Position numbers and translations under genes: made by a program | Shown: one piece after another, positions 1 through 8,118 of the stretch | Layout: the number at the start of each line of letters is the position of its first letter | How positions within the stretch are numbered: the stretch's first letter is position 1 | From: Eubacteriales Family XIII. Incertae Sedis bacterium | Lineage (GTDB): Bacteria > Bacillota > Clostridia > Peptostreptococcales > Anaerovoracaceae | Length of the DNA stretch: 32,332 bases | Direction of reading: 5' to 3' | Assembly (NCBI GenBank): GCA_031269205.1 | Contig: JAISZM010000069.1 | Span: 1-32,332 of the forward strand | Notes under the pieces: generated by a model | Seen by the model: only the letters and a program-made list of their open reading frames with translations | The model's database searches: none | Told to the model about the DNA's origin: nothing

Positions 1-365
1 GTCTGCGCCGTTACGACGGGCACGAGACGGCGTCCGCCCTCATCGCAAAGGCCATAGAACTCGCGCTCGGCGGCAAGCCCGCCTTGAAAGCCATGGAGAA
101 GATCGGCGAGGGCTACACGGCCGAGGAAGCCGCCGCGCTCGCGATCTTCGTCTGCCTCAGATACCGGGACGATTTTGACGGCGCGGTGCTCGCGGCCACT
201 ACCTTCAGCGGCAACACGGACAGCATCGCTCCGATCGTGGGACACGCGCTCGGCGCCTGCTATGGGACAAGCGTCATCCCGCAAAAGTGGATAACGACGC
301 TCGAACTGCAGGATCTGTTGTCTCACGGCGCGGATATGCTGCTCGGTCGCGTGGATATCGAGTGA
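1..365 (+). CDS. ADP-ribosylglycohydrolase-family protein, C-terminal part
   Basis: The reading frame is open from the first base of the window (frame starting at base 3) and ends with TGA at 363-365, so only the last ~120 residues are present. The segment with S-G-N-T-D-S-I-A-P-I-V-G-H-A-L-G-A matches the C-terminal metal-binding motif of the DraG/ADP-ribosylglycohydrolase family, usually G-D-T-D-(S/T)-I-A. Here Asn replaces the first Asp, which may alter metal binding. Family members remove ADP-ribose from proteins or act on related nucleosides; the substrate here is unknown. An ahcY gene follows 91 bp downstream on the same strand. The family call is fairly good and the function open. Confidence 0.7.
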   Translation, partial: LRRYDGHETASALIAKAIELALGGKPALKAMEKIGEGYTAEEAAALAIFVCLRYRDDFDGAVLAATTFSGNTDSIAPIVGHALGACYGTSVIPQKWITTLELQDLLSHGADMLLGRVDIE

Positions 366-456
366 GTAACGTGTGTGGGGCGGTAATGCTCCCGCGTCGC
401 GTCGCGGCGGTGAGTGATGTCGGTTTCGATGAGATAACAGAAGTGAGGAGTCGGGA

Positions 457-1719
457 ATGAACGAATATGAAATAAGGGATATCGCTCTCGCGCCTTCAGG
501 GCGTCAGCGAATCGAATGGGTCAGGCATAACATGCCTCTGCTGACAGGGCTGAAGGAAAAGTATGGATCGCTGCCCGAGTCCGAAAAGCCTTTCCGCGGC
601 GTGCGGATCAGTCTTTCGATACACCTCGAACCCAAGACGGCCTATCTCTGCGAAACACTCGCCGCCGCCGGCGCGTCCATGTCCGTGACGGGTTGCAATC
701 CGCTGTCCACGCAAGACGACACGGCGGCCGCGCTCGCGGATGAGGGTATGCGCGTGTACGCGATTCACGGTGAGGACGAAGCGGACTATTTCAGGCACAT
801 CGAGATGGCGCTTGAACACAGGCCGCACATCGTCATAGACGACGGTGGCGATCTCGCCGCCTGCCTACACGGCAAGCGCCCCGACCTTGCGGAGGAAGTA
901 CGCGGCGGCGGGGAGGAAACGACGACGGGTATCCTCCGCCTGAGAGCCCTCGCGGCTGACGGCCGGCTCAAATACCCCGTAGTCGCCGTGAATGACGCGC
1001 GGTGCAAGCACCTGTTCGACAACAGATACGGCACGGGTCAGTCCGTATGGGACAGCATACTGCGCAACACGAACCTCATAGTGGCGTCGAAGACCGTCGT
1101 GGTCGCGGGATACGGCTGGTGCGGCAGGGGCATAGCCCTGCGGGCATCGGCTCTCGGCGCGTCCGTCGTCGTGACGGAGATCGATCCCGTGAAGGCTATC
1201 GAGGCGCGCATGGACGGCTATCAGGTCATGACGATGTATGCGGCCGCGCCGCTCGGCGATATCTTCATCTCGGCGACGGGTTGCAAGGATGTGATCATGC
1301 TGGAGCATATGGCGCTCATGAAGGATCGCGTCATCCTCGCGAACGCGGGACACTTCAACGTCGAGGTGGATGTCAAGGGGCTCGAGGAGAAAGCGGAGCG
1401 TTCGTATGAGGCGCGGGGGAATATCATGGCCTATGTGCTTCCCGGCGGCAAGACCGTACACGTGATGGCCGAGGGCAGACTCGTGAACATAGCGGCGGCC
1501 GACGGCCACCCCGCCGAGATCATGGATATGAGCTTCGCCGTCCAGTTCCTGTCGGCTCTGTACATCCAGCGTCACCACAGGGAACTGCCGAAAAACGTCG
1601 TCGACGTCTCCGCCGAGATAGACACGCTCATAGCGGAGCATAAGCTCGCCGCGTGGGGCGTCGAGATAGACAAACTCACCCCCGAGCAGGAGAGATACCT
1701 CTCGAGCTGGGAACTGTGA
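457..1719 (+). CDS. ahcY: S-adenosylhomocysteine hydrolase (adenosylhomocysteinase)
   Basis: This 420-residue cytosolic enzyme reversibly hydrolyses S-adenosylhomocysteine to adenosine and homocysteine, recycling the product of SAM-dependent methylation. Visible signatures are V-N-D-A-R-C-K-H-L-F-D-N-R-Y-G-T-G-Q-S, which includes the substrate and NAD-contacting region, then the NAD-binding loop G-Y-G-W-C-G-R-G, then I-L-A-N-A-G-H-F-N-V-E. The length suits the shorter bacterial/archaeal form. A ribosome binding site (TGAGGAG) lies just before the ATG at 457. It sits directly upstream of the methylamine/pyrrolysine run but before that run's own promoter, so it is probably a separate unit with a metabolic link through one-carbon and methionine metabolism (inference). 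The stop is TGA. Confidence 0.95.
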   Translation: MNEYEIRDIALAPSGRQRIEWVRHNMPLLTGLKEKYGSLPESEKPFRGVRISLSIHLEPKTAYLCETLAAAGASMSVTGCNPLSTQDDTAAALADEGMRVYAIHGEDEADYFRHIEMALEHRPHIVIDDGGDLAACLHGKRPDLAEEVRGGGEETTTGILRLRALAADGRLKYPVVAVNDARCKHLFDNRYGTGQSVWDSILRNTNLIVASKTVVVAGYGWCGRGIALRASALGASVVVTEIDPVKAIEARMDGYQVMTMYAAAPLGDIFISATGCKDVIMLEHMALMKDRVILANAGHFNVEVDVKGLEEKAERSYEARGNIMAYVLPGGKTVHVMAEGRLVNIAAADGHPAEIMDMSFAVQFLSALYIQRHHRELPKNVVDVSAEIDTLIAEHKLAAWGVEIDKLTPEQERYLSSWEL

Positions 1720-1754
1720 GCAGGAACAAAATATCACTCATTTTCCGCGAAAAG

Positions 1755-1782
1755 TTGACTTCACGTTTCTTTGTGCTACAAT
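1755..1782 (+). promoter_or_regulatory. Sigma-A type promoter ahead of the permease/pyl run
   Basis: A -35 box TTGACT (1755-1760) and a -10 box TACAAT (1777-1782) are separated by 16 bp, in an AT-rich 123-bp gap between ahcY and the permease. The permease ATG is 61 bp downstream of the -10 and has an AGGAGG at 1831-1836. This is the only good promoter I see ahead of the co-directional genes running to mtbB, so it may drive the whole run. Confidence 0.65.
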
Positions 1783-1842
1783 TTGCGTATAGTTGTATAG
1801 GGTATTTTTTTATTCTTATTTTTTGACAGGAGGAGGTTCGTT

Positions 1843-3201
1843 ATGGGTGATACATTGAACACCGGGGGCAAGCAGGCTTTGAAAAGGGACATCGGCCTGT
1901 TCTCGGCGATCGCCATCGTCGTGGGCTCGATGATAGGGTCGGGCATATTCATGGCGCCGCAGGGACTCGCGGAATACGCCAATCCTACAGCCGGGCTTAT
2001 CGCAATGGCCTTGACGGGAATAGGCTCGTTGCTCCTGGCGCTGTGCTTCGTCAAGATGAGCACGATGGACGGTGAACTCGTTTCCCCGATCATGGCGACG
2101 CAACGAGCGTTCGGCGAGCTGCCGGCGTTCTTCTCGGGGTGGGCGTACTGGTGCGGCTGTTGGGTCGCAAACGGCACGATCATCCTCGGCGGGCTGAATT
2201 ATCTCTCCTATTTCTTCCCGTCCCTGCAGGGCAACAGTCTCGCCAAGTACACGCTCTCGATCGCGATCATCTGGTTCTACACGCTGCTGAACATCAGGGG
2301 AGTCAAGGAGTCGTCACGCTTCAATCTCGTGATGACGATAGTCAAACTCGCTCCCATTGCCCTGATACTTATTGTAGCGCCGATGAGGTTCAGCTCCGCA
2401 AATTTCGCGAGCGTCTCGAGCGAGGACGTCGTCGGCATGGGCGTCATCCCGATAGCGATGACCTACACGCTCTGGTCCTTCCTCGGCTTCGAGGGCATCG
2501 TCGTCAACGCCGCGGAGATCAAGAACATCAACATGGTCAAGAAGGGCACCGTTATCGGCACATGTATCGTCATCGTGATATACCTGCTCCTGACGGTCTT
2601 CGCGGCCGGTAATCTGCCGCAGACCGATCTCGTGGCTTCCGAGTCGCCGTTTGCGGACATCCTGCAGCACTCGACCGGCGTGTACTGGGCAGGGGGATTC
2701 ATCGCGCTCGCCGTAGCCCTCTCGGCTTTCGGCTGCATCGGCGCGTGGATCATATCGGCCGCCAGCGCCGCGTACTCGCTCGGCGAACAAGGACTCATGC
2801 CGCAGAAACTCGCGACGGTACATCCGAAGCTGCGCACGCCCGTCACGGCGTTGCTGGTGAACGGCATTCTCATGACCTTCATCATGCTGCTCGCCTTCTT
2901 CACGCAGGAAGGCAGCGTGTACAACTTCTTCCTGATGCTTTCGACGCTTGCGCTGCTCGTGTTCTACGTGCTCGGCGCCGCGGCGGAGATAGCTCTTTCG
3001 GGCAGAGGAATCAAGAAGTTCAACGTGTGGAATTTCATCAAGTGTTCGTTTGTCAGCTTGATCGCGTTCGCCTATGCGGTCTTCACCGTGTACGGCTCGG
3101 GCGCCGAATACGTGATGTACGGGTTCATGCTCCTGCTCATAGGTATCCCGATCTACACGTATGTAAAACTCAAAAGGTATCATGACGGAGAGATAACGTA
3201 G
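1843..3201 (+). CDS. APC-superfamily amino acid/amine permease
   Basis: This 452-residue integral membrane protein has about 12 hydrophobic segments. Its N-terminus reads R-D-I-G-L-F-S-A-I-A-I-V-V-G-S-M-I-G-S-G-I-F, the first-helix signature of the amino acid-polyamine-organocation (APC) superfamily. The start is supported by AGGAGG seven bases before the ATG. Its position at the head of the corrinoid/pyl/mtbB run suggests uptake of a methylated amine or a related quaternary amine, comparable to permeases found beside methylamine methyltransferases in methanogens. That substrate is inferred from context, since the sequence itself only shows an APC transporter such as an amino acid antiporter. 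The stop is TAG, with a second in-frame TAG ten codons later. Confidence 0.85.
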   Translation: MGDTLNTGGKQALKRDIGLFSAIAIVVGSMIGSGIFMAPQGLAEYANPTAGLIAMALTGIGSLLLALCFVKMSTMDGELVSPIMATQRAFGELPAFFSGWAYWCGCWVANGTIILGGLNYLSYFFPSLQGNSLAKYTLSIAIIWFYTLLNIRGVKESSRFNLVMTIVKLAPIALILIVAPMRFSSANFASVSSEDVVGMGVIPIAMTYTLWSFLGFEGIVVNAAEIKNINMVKKGTVIGTCIVIVIYLLLTVFAAGNLPQTDLVASESPFADILQHSTGVYWAGGFIALAVALSAFGCIGAWIISAASAAYSLGEQGLMPQKLATVHPKLRTPVTALLVNGILMTFIMLLAFFTQEGSVYNFFLMLSTLALLVFYVLGAAAEIALSGRGIKKFNVWNFIKCSFVSLIAFAYAVFTVYGSGAEYVMYGFMLLLIGIPIYTYVKLKRYHDGEIT

Positions 3202-3263
3202 TTGCTGTTCAGGAAATTTGTCTTATGGCGATAGAGCGGCATAGTAAAAGAGAGGAGACCACC

Positions 3264-3908
3264 ATGACTGACAAAGACATACTGTTCAAGCAAGCGGCGG
3301 ACGCTATCATCGAATCGGACGAGGACGCGGCGCTCGCCATCCTCCGGGAGGCCGAGGCCGACGGCGCGGATCTGATAGACCTGCTTTCGAACGGCTTCAG
3401 TGCCGGAATGCGCGAGGTCGGAGACAGATTCGGGATGGGAGAGCTGTTCCTGCCGGAACTCATCTTCGCGAGCGAAGTCATGAAGGCGGTCACGAACGAG
3501 ATAGAGTCGAAGATGGAGGACGGCGCCATACAGAAGAAGGGAGTCATGGTACTCGGCACGGTCGCGGGCGACGTCCACGACATAGGCAAGGGCATCGTCG
3601 CTTCGTTGCTCAAGACGAGCGGCGTTGAGGTCTACGACATCGGCCGCGAGGTTCCCGCCGAGGAATTCATCAAGAAGGCGAAGGAACTGAACGCGGACTT
3701 CATCGGCAGTAGCGCCCTTTTGACGACAACGATGACGGAGCAGGAGACCATCGAAAAACTCGTGGTCAAGGAAGGGATGAAGGACAAGGTCAAGACGCTC
3801 GTCGGCGGCGCGCCTGTCACCCAGCGCTGGGCCGACAAGATAGGAGCGGACGCCTACTGCGAGGACGCCGCGGTCACGGTCAGGTACATCAACAGCCTGT
3901 TCGAGTAG
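3264..3908 (+). CDS. Methylamine-type corrinoid (cobalamin-binding) methyl carrier protein
   Basis: This 214-residue protein has an N-terminal helical bundle (methionine-synthase-like cap, roughly residues 1-90, with E-L-F-L-P-E-L) and a C-terminal B12-binding Rossmann domain. The axial-ligand motif D-V-H-D-I-G is at residues 103-108 (His105), followed by G-S-S-A-L-L-T-T-T-M and V-G-G-A-P-V-T. This is the MtmC/MtbC/MttC architecture and length. The protein accepts a methyl group from MtbB or MttB on Co(I) and passes it on. I chose the ATG at 3264 because AGAGGAGA lies just before it; the in-frame ATG at 3225 would put that site inside the gene. Only one such carrier is visible for two methyltransferases. 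The TAG stop is in frame with the next gene, with no other stop between them. Confidence 0.92.
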   Translation: MTDKDILFKQAADAIIESDEDAALAILREAEADGADLIDLLSNGFSAGMREVGDRFGMGELFLPELIFASEVMKAVTNEIESKMEDGAIQKKGVMVLGTVAGDVHDIGKGIVASLLKTSGVEVYDIGREVPAEEFIKKAKELNADFIGSSALLTTTMTEQETIEKLVVKEGMKDKVKTLVGGAPVTQRWADKIGADAYCEDAAVTVRYINSLFE

Positions 3909-3935
3909 CGTCCGGCCGGATGTATTCAAGGCGAC

Positions 3936-4688
3936 ATGATGAACGCATCTGCAACGGACGAAACGCGGGCTTCGGAATATTTTTCGATTCCCGAGAATGA
4001 AGTGTTCCCTTTGGCCGAGCGGTTCTTTTTGAGAGCCGCCGGCTTTGATTTGGGTACGGAAAAGCATAGCCGTATGTATGCGGACGCTCTCGCCGTGAGG
4101 GACGAAGGCATTCAGGGTGTCCGCGTGGAAGGCTTTGTCGCGGAGTACGGCGCGGAAGTCTACGATGGTGAAGCGGTCGCGGTCGGCGTCGAGCGCGTGT
4201 CCGCGGTCGTGTTCGAGAGGATCCCGCCGGAATCCGTGGAGCGCGTCGTCCTCTATGTGATAACGGCCGGTGAATGCTCCTGCGACAAGGACGACGACAT
4301 CATGTCGCGACTCTACGCCCATATGTGGGGGACGGCCTACGTCGACGCGGGTCGCGTGATCCTCGAGGGCAGGATCAGGGAGCGCGTTCTCGCGGAACTC
4401 AAGGCGGAAGGCGTGCCCGGGTCACGCCTCAGCCCCGCTTTCAGCCCCGGTTTCTACGGCATGGACAACAGAGACAGTCGCGCCATCGTGAATCTGCTCG
4501 GCGCGGACGAGATAGGCGTCAGCTGCGTGGAGACGGGCGTGATGCTGCCCGTCAAGACCTGCTCGGGCGTCTTCCTCGTAACCTACGGCAGCGTGGATTT
4601 GCCGGGTGAGGAGTGCCTTGTCTGCTCGGGCAATCGGTCGGGCTGCGCTCACTGCATGGTCGCGAACCGATCGATCCTGAACGTCTGA
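3936..4688 (+). CDS. MetH-activation-domain-like protein with C-terminal four-Cys motif
   Basis: This is a 250-residue protein. Residues ~166-211 (S-P-A-F-S-P-G-F-Y-G-M ... E-T-G-V-M-L-P-V-K-T-C-S-G) match the core of the vitamin B12-dependent methionine synthase activation domain, where SAM and cobalamin are handled. The C-terminus adds Cys227, Cys230, Cys237 and Cys240 (C-x2-C-x6-C-x2-C), suited to an iron-sulfur cluster or zinc. In MetH this domain reductively remethylates oxidised cobalamin, so a role in reactivating the corrinoid protein encoded just upstream is likely, replacing RamA/RACo (inference). The ribosome site is weak (AAGG at 3928-3931). The gene is in frame with the corrinoid gene across a TAG and nine codons, so it may also be made as a fusion. 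The ATG at 3939 is an equally possible start. Confidence 0.75.
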   Translation: MMNASATDETRASEYFSIPENEVFPLAERFFLRAAGFDLGTEKHSRMYADALAVRDEGIQGVRVEGFVAEYGAEVYDGEAVAVGVERVSAVVFERIPPESVERVVLYVITAGECSCDKDDDIMSRLYAHMWGTAYVDAGRVILEGRIRERVLAELKAEGVPGSRLSPAFSPGFYGMDNRDSRAIVNLLGADEIGVSCVETGVMLPVKTCSGVFLVTYGSVDLPGEECLVCSGNRSGCAHCMVANRSILNV

Positions 4689-4744
4689 CGACGGCCGGCG
4701 CGGGCGCGAGATATGTATTCACAGGTTTTTTGGAGTGCAATAAT

Positions 4745-5788
4745 ATGGAGTTGTCGGAACTGATAAGAGAGGGATCGTTCTCGCCGTCTCCCGCGGCGGT
4801 GGAGGTTTTGCTCGGATCCGATGCGGAGGCGCGGGAGGCGCTGTTCGCGCGCGCGCGCCGCGCGCGTGCGGAGACGACGGGCGACAAAATTTTTCTCTAC
4901 GGTTTCGTCTACTTCTCCACTTGGTGCCGCAACGACTGCAACTTCTGTTATTATCGCAGGGACAACGATATAGCCCGCTACCGCAAAGGGCCTGATGAGG
5001 TGGTGGACGCCGCGGAGCGCCTCGTCGCGTCGGGGGTCAACCTCGTCGACCTGACGATGGGCGAGGATCCCGAATATCTGCGCGAGGGTCACCGCACGGC
5101 GACGGCCATCATCCGTGAGATAAAGGAACGCACTGGCTCGCCCGTCATGGTATCGTCCGGCGTCGTTCCGGCGCGAACGATACGGGAGTTCGCGGAGGCG
5201 GGAGCGGAATTCTTCGCCCTGTACCAGGAGACTCACAACCGGGAGCTGTTCGCGCGGCTGCGCGCGGGGCAGGATTACAACGGGCGTATGGAGAGTAAAC
5301 TCGCCGCGAAGGCGGCGGGTATGTTCATCGAGGAAGGGGTGCTGACGGGCGTCGGCGAAACGCCCTCCGACCTCTGCGATTCGCTGATTGAAATGGGGCG
5401 CGTCGGCGCGGCGCAGATGCGCGCGATGAGTTTCGTGCCACAGTCGGGCAGCCCGATGGAAGGGCGCGCGGAAAGTGACCGCGTCACGGAACTCGTCTTC
5501 ATCGCCCTGATGCGCGTACTCTATCCTCACGCGCTGATTCCCGCGTCCCTGGACGTCGATGGACTCTCAGGACTCGCCCCGCGCATCATGGCCGGCGCGA
5601 ATGTCGTGACGTCAATAGTCCCTCCGCGCCTGGGGCTGCGCGGTGTCGCGCAGGCTGACCTTGACATTGACGAAGGCGCTCGCACGGTCGCGGGCGTTTC
5701 CGAGGCGCTGAAAACTCTCGGCCTGCGACCTGCGACGACGGCGGAGTACCGGGAGCGGCTCGCCGAAATTTCCCGATTGATCCCGTGA
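4745..5788 (+). CDS. pylB: 3-methylornithine synthase, radical SAM enzyme PylB
   Basis: This 347-residue enzyme isomerises L-lysine to (3R)-3-methyl-D-ornithine, the first step of pyrrolysine synthesis. The radical SAM cluster motif C-x3-C-x2-C is Cys61, Cys65 and Cys68 in W-C-R-N-D-C-N-F-C-Y-Y-R-R, and D-L-T-M-G-E-D-P-E-Y follows, as in the PylB family. Length agrees with archaeal PylB (~350). An upstream in-frame ATG at 4613 would overlap the previous gene and add 44 residues with no family match. The ATG at 4745 has GGAG nine bases ahead and starts M-E-L-S-E-L-I, so I use it. The final TGA overlaps the GTG start of pylC by 4 nt, indicating translational coupling. The lysine mutase call also rests on its place next to pylC and pylD. 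Confidence 0.95.
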   Translation: MELSELIREGSFSPSPAAVEVLLGSDAEAREALFARARRARAETTGDKIFLYGFVYFSTWCRNDCNFCYYRRDNDIARYRKGPDEVVDAAERLVASGVNLVDLTMGEDPEYLREGHRTATAIIREIKERTGSPVMVSSGVVPARTIREFAEAGAEFFALYQETHNRELFARLRAGQDYNGRMESKLAAKAAGMFIEEGVLTGVGETPSDLCDSLIEMGRVGAAQMRAMSFVPQSGSPMEGRAESDRVTELVFIALMRVLYPHALIPASLDVDGLSGLAPRIMAGANVVTSIVPPRLGLRGVAQADLDIDEGARTVAGVSEALKTLGLRPATTAEYRERLAEISRLIP

Positions 5789-7086
5789 AGAAGGTCGTCG
5801 TCATAGGAGGGAAACTTCAGGGTACGGAAGCGTGCTACCTCGCGCGCAAGGCGGGATACGTGAGCGCTCTCATAGACAAGCGCGCGAACGCGCCCGCGTC
5901 GGGGGTGGCCGACGAGACCCTGGTCTGCGATGTGTGTTGCGATCCCTCCGATGAGGGCGGCGCGTTGGCGACACTGCTGCGTTCGGCCGACCTCGTCCTG
6001 CCCGCGCTCGAGGATGCGGACGCGCTCAAAGCGATAGCGCGTCTGGCGAAACGCTACGATCTGCCGCTTGCCTTCGACGCGGACGCTTACAAAGTCACGT
6101 CGTCAAAATCTCTCTCCGACGCGCTCATTCATCGGCTCGGCGTACCGTCGCCCGGCCGCGCGGGGAACGGCGCGGGGAACGGCGCCAGCATACAGGGCGG
6201 GGTGGATTCCCCCCGCGCGGATCGGGGCGAAGCGGAGATGAACAGCGACGGGTGGATCGTGAAACCGTCGCGCGGCAGCGGGAGCGCGGGCGTGAGGCGG
6301 TTCGCGACGCTCGGCGAGGCGCGCGTCTACGCCGCGAGCCGTGCGGACGGCGACGCCAACAGAGCAGGCATGGCGAGCCGTGCGGATGGTGACGCCGGCA
6401 GCGTAAGCATGACGGGCCATGCGGACGCGGAGGATTTCATCATACAGAGGTATCTCGAAGGCCCGTCGTATTCGGTGGAAGTCGTCGGCCGCCCCGGCAA
6501 TTACCGCAGTTACGAGGTAACGGAAATACACGTGGACGACGTATGGGACTGCAAGCTCGTGACGGCGCCGTGCGCCCTTGACCCCGCTGTCGAGGCGAGC
6601 TTTCGTGACGCGTCGGTACGCCTCGCCGAGAGCCTGGGACTCCGCGGGATCATGGACGCGGAGGCCATACTGCACGACGGCGAGATGAAGATGCTCGAGA
6701 TAGACGCGCGCATTCCGAGTCAGACGCCGGCCGTCGTGCTCGCCTCGACGGGCGTCAATCTGCTGACGGAACTCATGGAACTCACGGAAGGGAATTTCGG
6801 CGACGGCGGCCGGCGTCTGACTCGCGAGCGCCGTTTCGTCGCGTACGAGAACATCATTGCCACACGGGACGGCGTCTTTTCAAGGGGAGAGCACATCATG
6901 GGGAAGGCTGGACCGTTGACCCTGCGTGAAGGTTTCTTCGGCGCGGATGAGTCTTTGACCGACTACCGCGAAGGCTGCGCGGACTTCCGCGGCATCTTCA
7001 TCAACTCGGCCGACACGGAAAAAACGCTCGCGGAAAAGCGCGCGAAGCTCTACGAAAACATCCGTGGACTCATGGTCGGCGGATGA
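5785..7086 (+). CDS. pylC: 3-methylornithine--L-lysine ligase PylC (ATP-grasp)
   Basis: PylC joins 3-methyl-D-ornithine to the epsilon-amine of lysine using ATP. The 433-residue product starts at GTG 5785 (K-K-V-V-V-I-G-G-K-L-Q-G-T-E), overlapping pylB by 4 nt. The ATP-grasp core is visible: W-I-V-K-P-S-R-G-S-G-S-A-G-V near residues 157-170, D-F-I-I-Q-R-Y-L-E-G-P-S-Y-S-V-E, and M-L-E-I-D-A-R-I-P-S-Q-T-P. It is ~70 residues longer than archaeal PylC (~364) because of two hydrophilic insertions. One is Gly/Asn-rich (about 122-155, with G-N-G-A repeated). The other (about 184-216) contains two tandem 13-residue units, each beginning A-S-R-A-D-G-D-A. Both fall in the ATP-grasp region, probably in surface loops (inference). 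Confidence 0.95.
   Translation: MKKVVVIGGKLQGTEACYLARKAGYVSALIDKRANAPASGVADETLVCDVCCDPSDEGGALATLLRSADLVLPALEDADALKAIARLAKRYDLPLAFDADAYKVTSSKSLSDALIHRLGVPSPGRAGNGAGNGASIQGGVDSPRADRGEAEMNSDGWIVKPSRGSGSAGVRRFATLGEARVYAASRADGDANRAGMASRADGDAGSVSMTGHADAEDFIIQRYLEGPSYSVEVVGRPGNYRSYEVTEIHVDDVWDCKLVTAPCALDPAVEASFRDASVRLAESLGLRGIMDAEAILHDGEMKMLEIDARIPSQTPAVVLASTGVNLLTELMELTEGNFGDGGRRLTRERRFVAYENIIATRDGVFSRGEHIMGKAGPLTLREGFFGADESLTDYREGCADFRGIFINSADTEKTLAEKRAKLYENIRGLMVGG
6334..6429 (+). repeat. 39-bp tandem repeat inside pylC
   Basis: Two 39-bp units (6334-6372 and 6373-6411) encode A-S-R-A-D-G-D-A-N-R-A-G-M and A-S-R-A-D-G-D-A-G-S-V-S-M, and a decayed third unit follows (6412-6429, T-G-H-A-D-A). The units keep the reading frame. 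They account for much of the second insertion relative to usual PylC length and look like a recent in-frame expansion. Confidence 0.8.
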
Positions 7087-7138
7087 AGCCGCGCGGGGAA
7101 GAGGCAAAGGCATGTGCGTAGAGTTTTTAGAGGTTCCC

Positions 7139-8065
7139 ATGTATAATAGTGGTATGAACACAGCGTTCACGACGACACAAAGGGAGAGGCTTCTCGAACT
7201 CGGCGCCGACGACGCGGCGGTTGACGCCGTCTTCGCCGGCGTCGGGGATCGCGACGCGGCGTTTCGCGCAGCGGAAAAGAGGCTCGTCGCGGAAAACCGC
7301 GGGAAGATCGCGGCTCTGCTGCGCGAGAAGCATATGCCCGAGACCGCGCTCGTGATACGCGATCTGGAGACGTGGCTCACCGATGTTGAGGGCTTTACAA
7401 AGGTGACGACGCCGACCATCATATCGACGGAATCGCTCGACCGCATGACGCTGACGGAGGACGAACCTCTGCGGGATCAGATTTTCTACGTGGGGAAAAA
7501 CCGTTGCCTGCGCCCGATGCTCGCGCCGAACCTGTACATCGTGATGCGGGAGCTCGGGCGGATCACGAAGAGCTCCGTGCGTATCTTCGAGACGGGCTCC
7601 TGCTTCCGCAGGGAGTCGCGCGGCGCGCGCCACCTCAGCGAGTTTACGATGCTGAACTGCGTCGAGTACGGCGTGGCGTACGATCCGGATGGCGCGGACG
7701 CTGAAAGAACGCGCGTTGATGACAGCGCGGACGGACGGACGCGATCCGATGGCGCGGGTCAGATGGATCGGCTCGAGGCGCTCGCGCACGCGGCGATGCG
7801 AGCCGTCGGCATAGAGGACTTTACTCTGGAACGTGAACCCTCCGTCGTCTACGGTGAGACCATCGATATCGTCGCGGACGGCGTTGAACTCGCTTCGGGT
7901 TCCTACGGACCCTGCGCCCTCGACGCGAATTGGGGAGTGTTCGCGCCGTGGGTCGGGATAGGTTTTGGCGTTGAGCGTACAGCGATGGTCAGAGGCGGCC
8001 ACAAGACCGTTTCGAGGGTGGGTGGAAGCCTGGCCTTCGTCGACGGCGTACCGCTGAATATATGA
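7139..8065 (+). CDS. pylSc: Pyrrolysyl-tRNA synthetase, catalytic (C-terminal) subunit PylSc
   Basis: This class II synthetase domain activates pyrrolysine and charges tRNA-Pyl; in bacteria it is a separate polypeptide from the tRNA-binding PylSn. Class II motif 2 is G-S-C-F-R-R-E-S-R-G-A-R-H-L-S-E-F-T-M-L-N (residues ~153-173) and motif 3 is G-I-G-F-G-V-E-R (~273-280). Compared with M. mazei PylRS as I remember it, Asn346 aligns with Asn173, Tyr306 with Tyr133, Tyr384 with Tyr238 and Trp417 with Trp271, while Cys348 is Val175. A hydrophilic insertion occupies roughly residues 182-210. Starts at 7112, 7139 and 7154 are all in frame; I chose 7139 (308 residues) for the AGAGG five bases ahead. 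The start is uncertain and the identity is not. Confidence 0.93.
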   Translation: MYNSGMNTAFTTTQRERLLELGADDAAVDAVFAGVGDRDAAFRAAEKRLVAENRGKIAALLREKHMPETALVIRDLETWLTDVEGFTKVTTPTIISTESLDRMTLTEDEPLRDQIFYVGKNRCLRPMLAPNLYIVMRELGRITKSSVRIFETGSCFRRESRGARHLSEFTMLNCVEYGVAYDPDGADAERTRVDDSADGRTRSDGAGQMDRLEALAHAAMRAVGIEDFTLEREPSVVYGETIDIVADGVELASGSYGPCALDANWGVFAPWVGIGFGVERTAMVRGGHKTVSRVGGSLAFVDGVPLNI

Positions 8066-8118
8066 GGCGCCCACAAGGCGTTCTGTTGCTTGCTGATGGG
8101 TTTTAGAGAACGGTAATA

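Noticed and set aside
865..1737. Long antisense open frame opposite ahcY, and many similar frames elsewhere
   Set aside because: GC-rich codon use leaves long open shadows on other frames. They lack ribosome sites and family motifs and overlap clear genes completely.
7142..7147. TATAAT upstream of pylSc as an internal promoter
   Set aside because: No acceptable -35 box at 16-18 bp, and it lies between alternative start codons within a co-directional run. It is probably coding-sequence coincidence.
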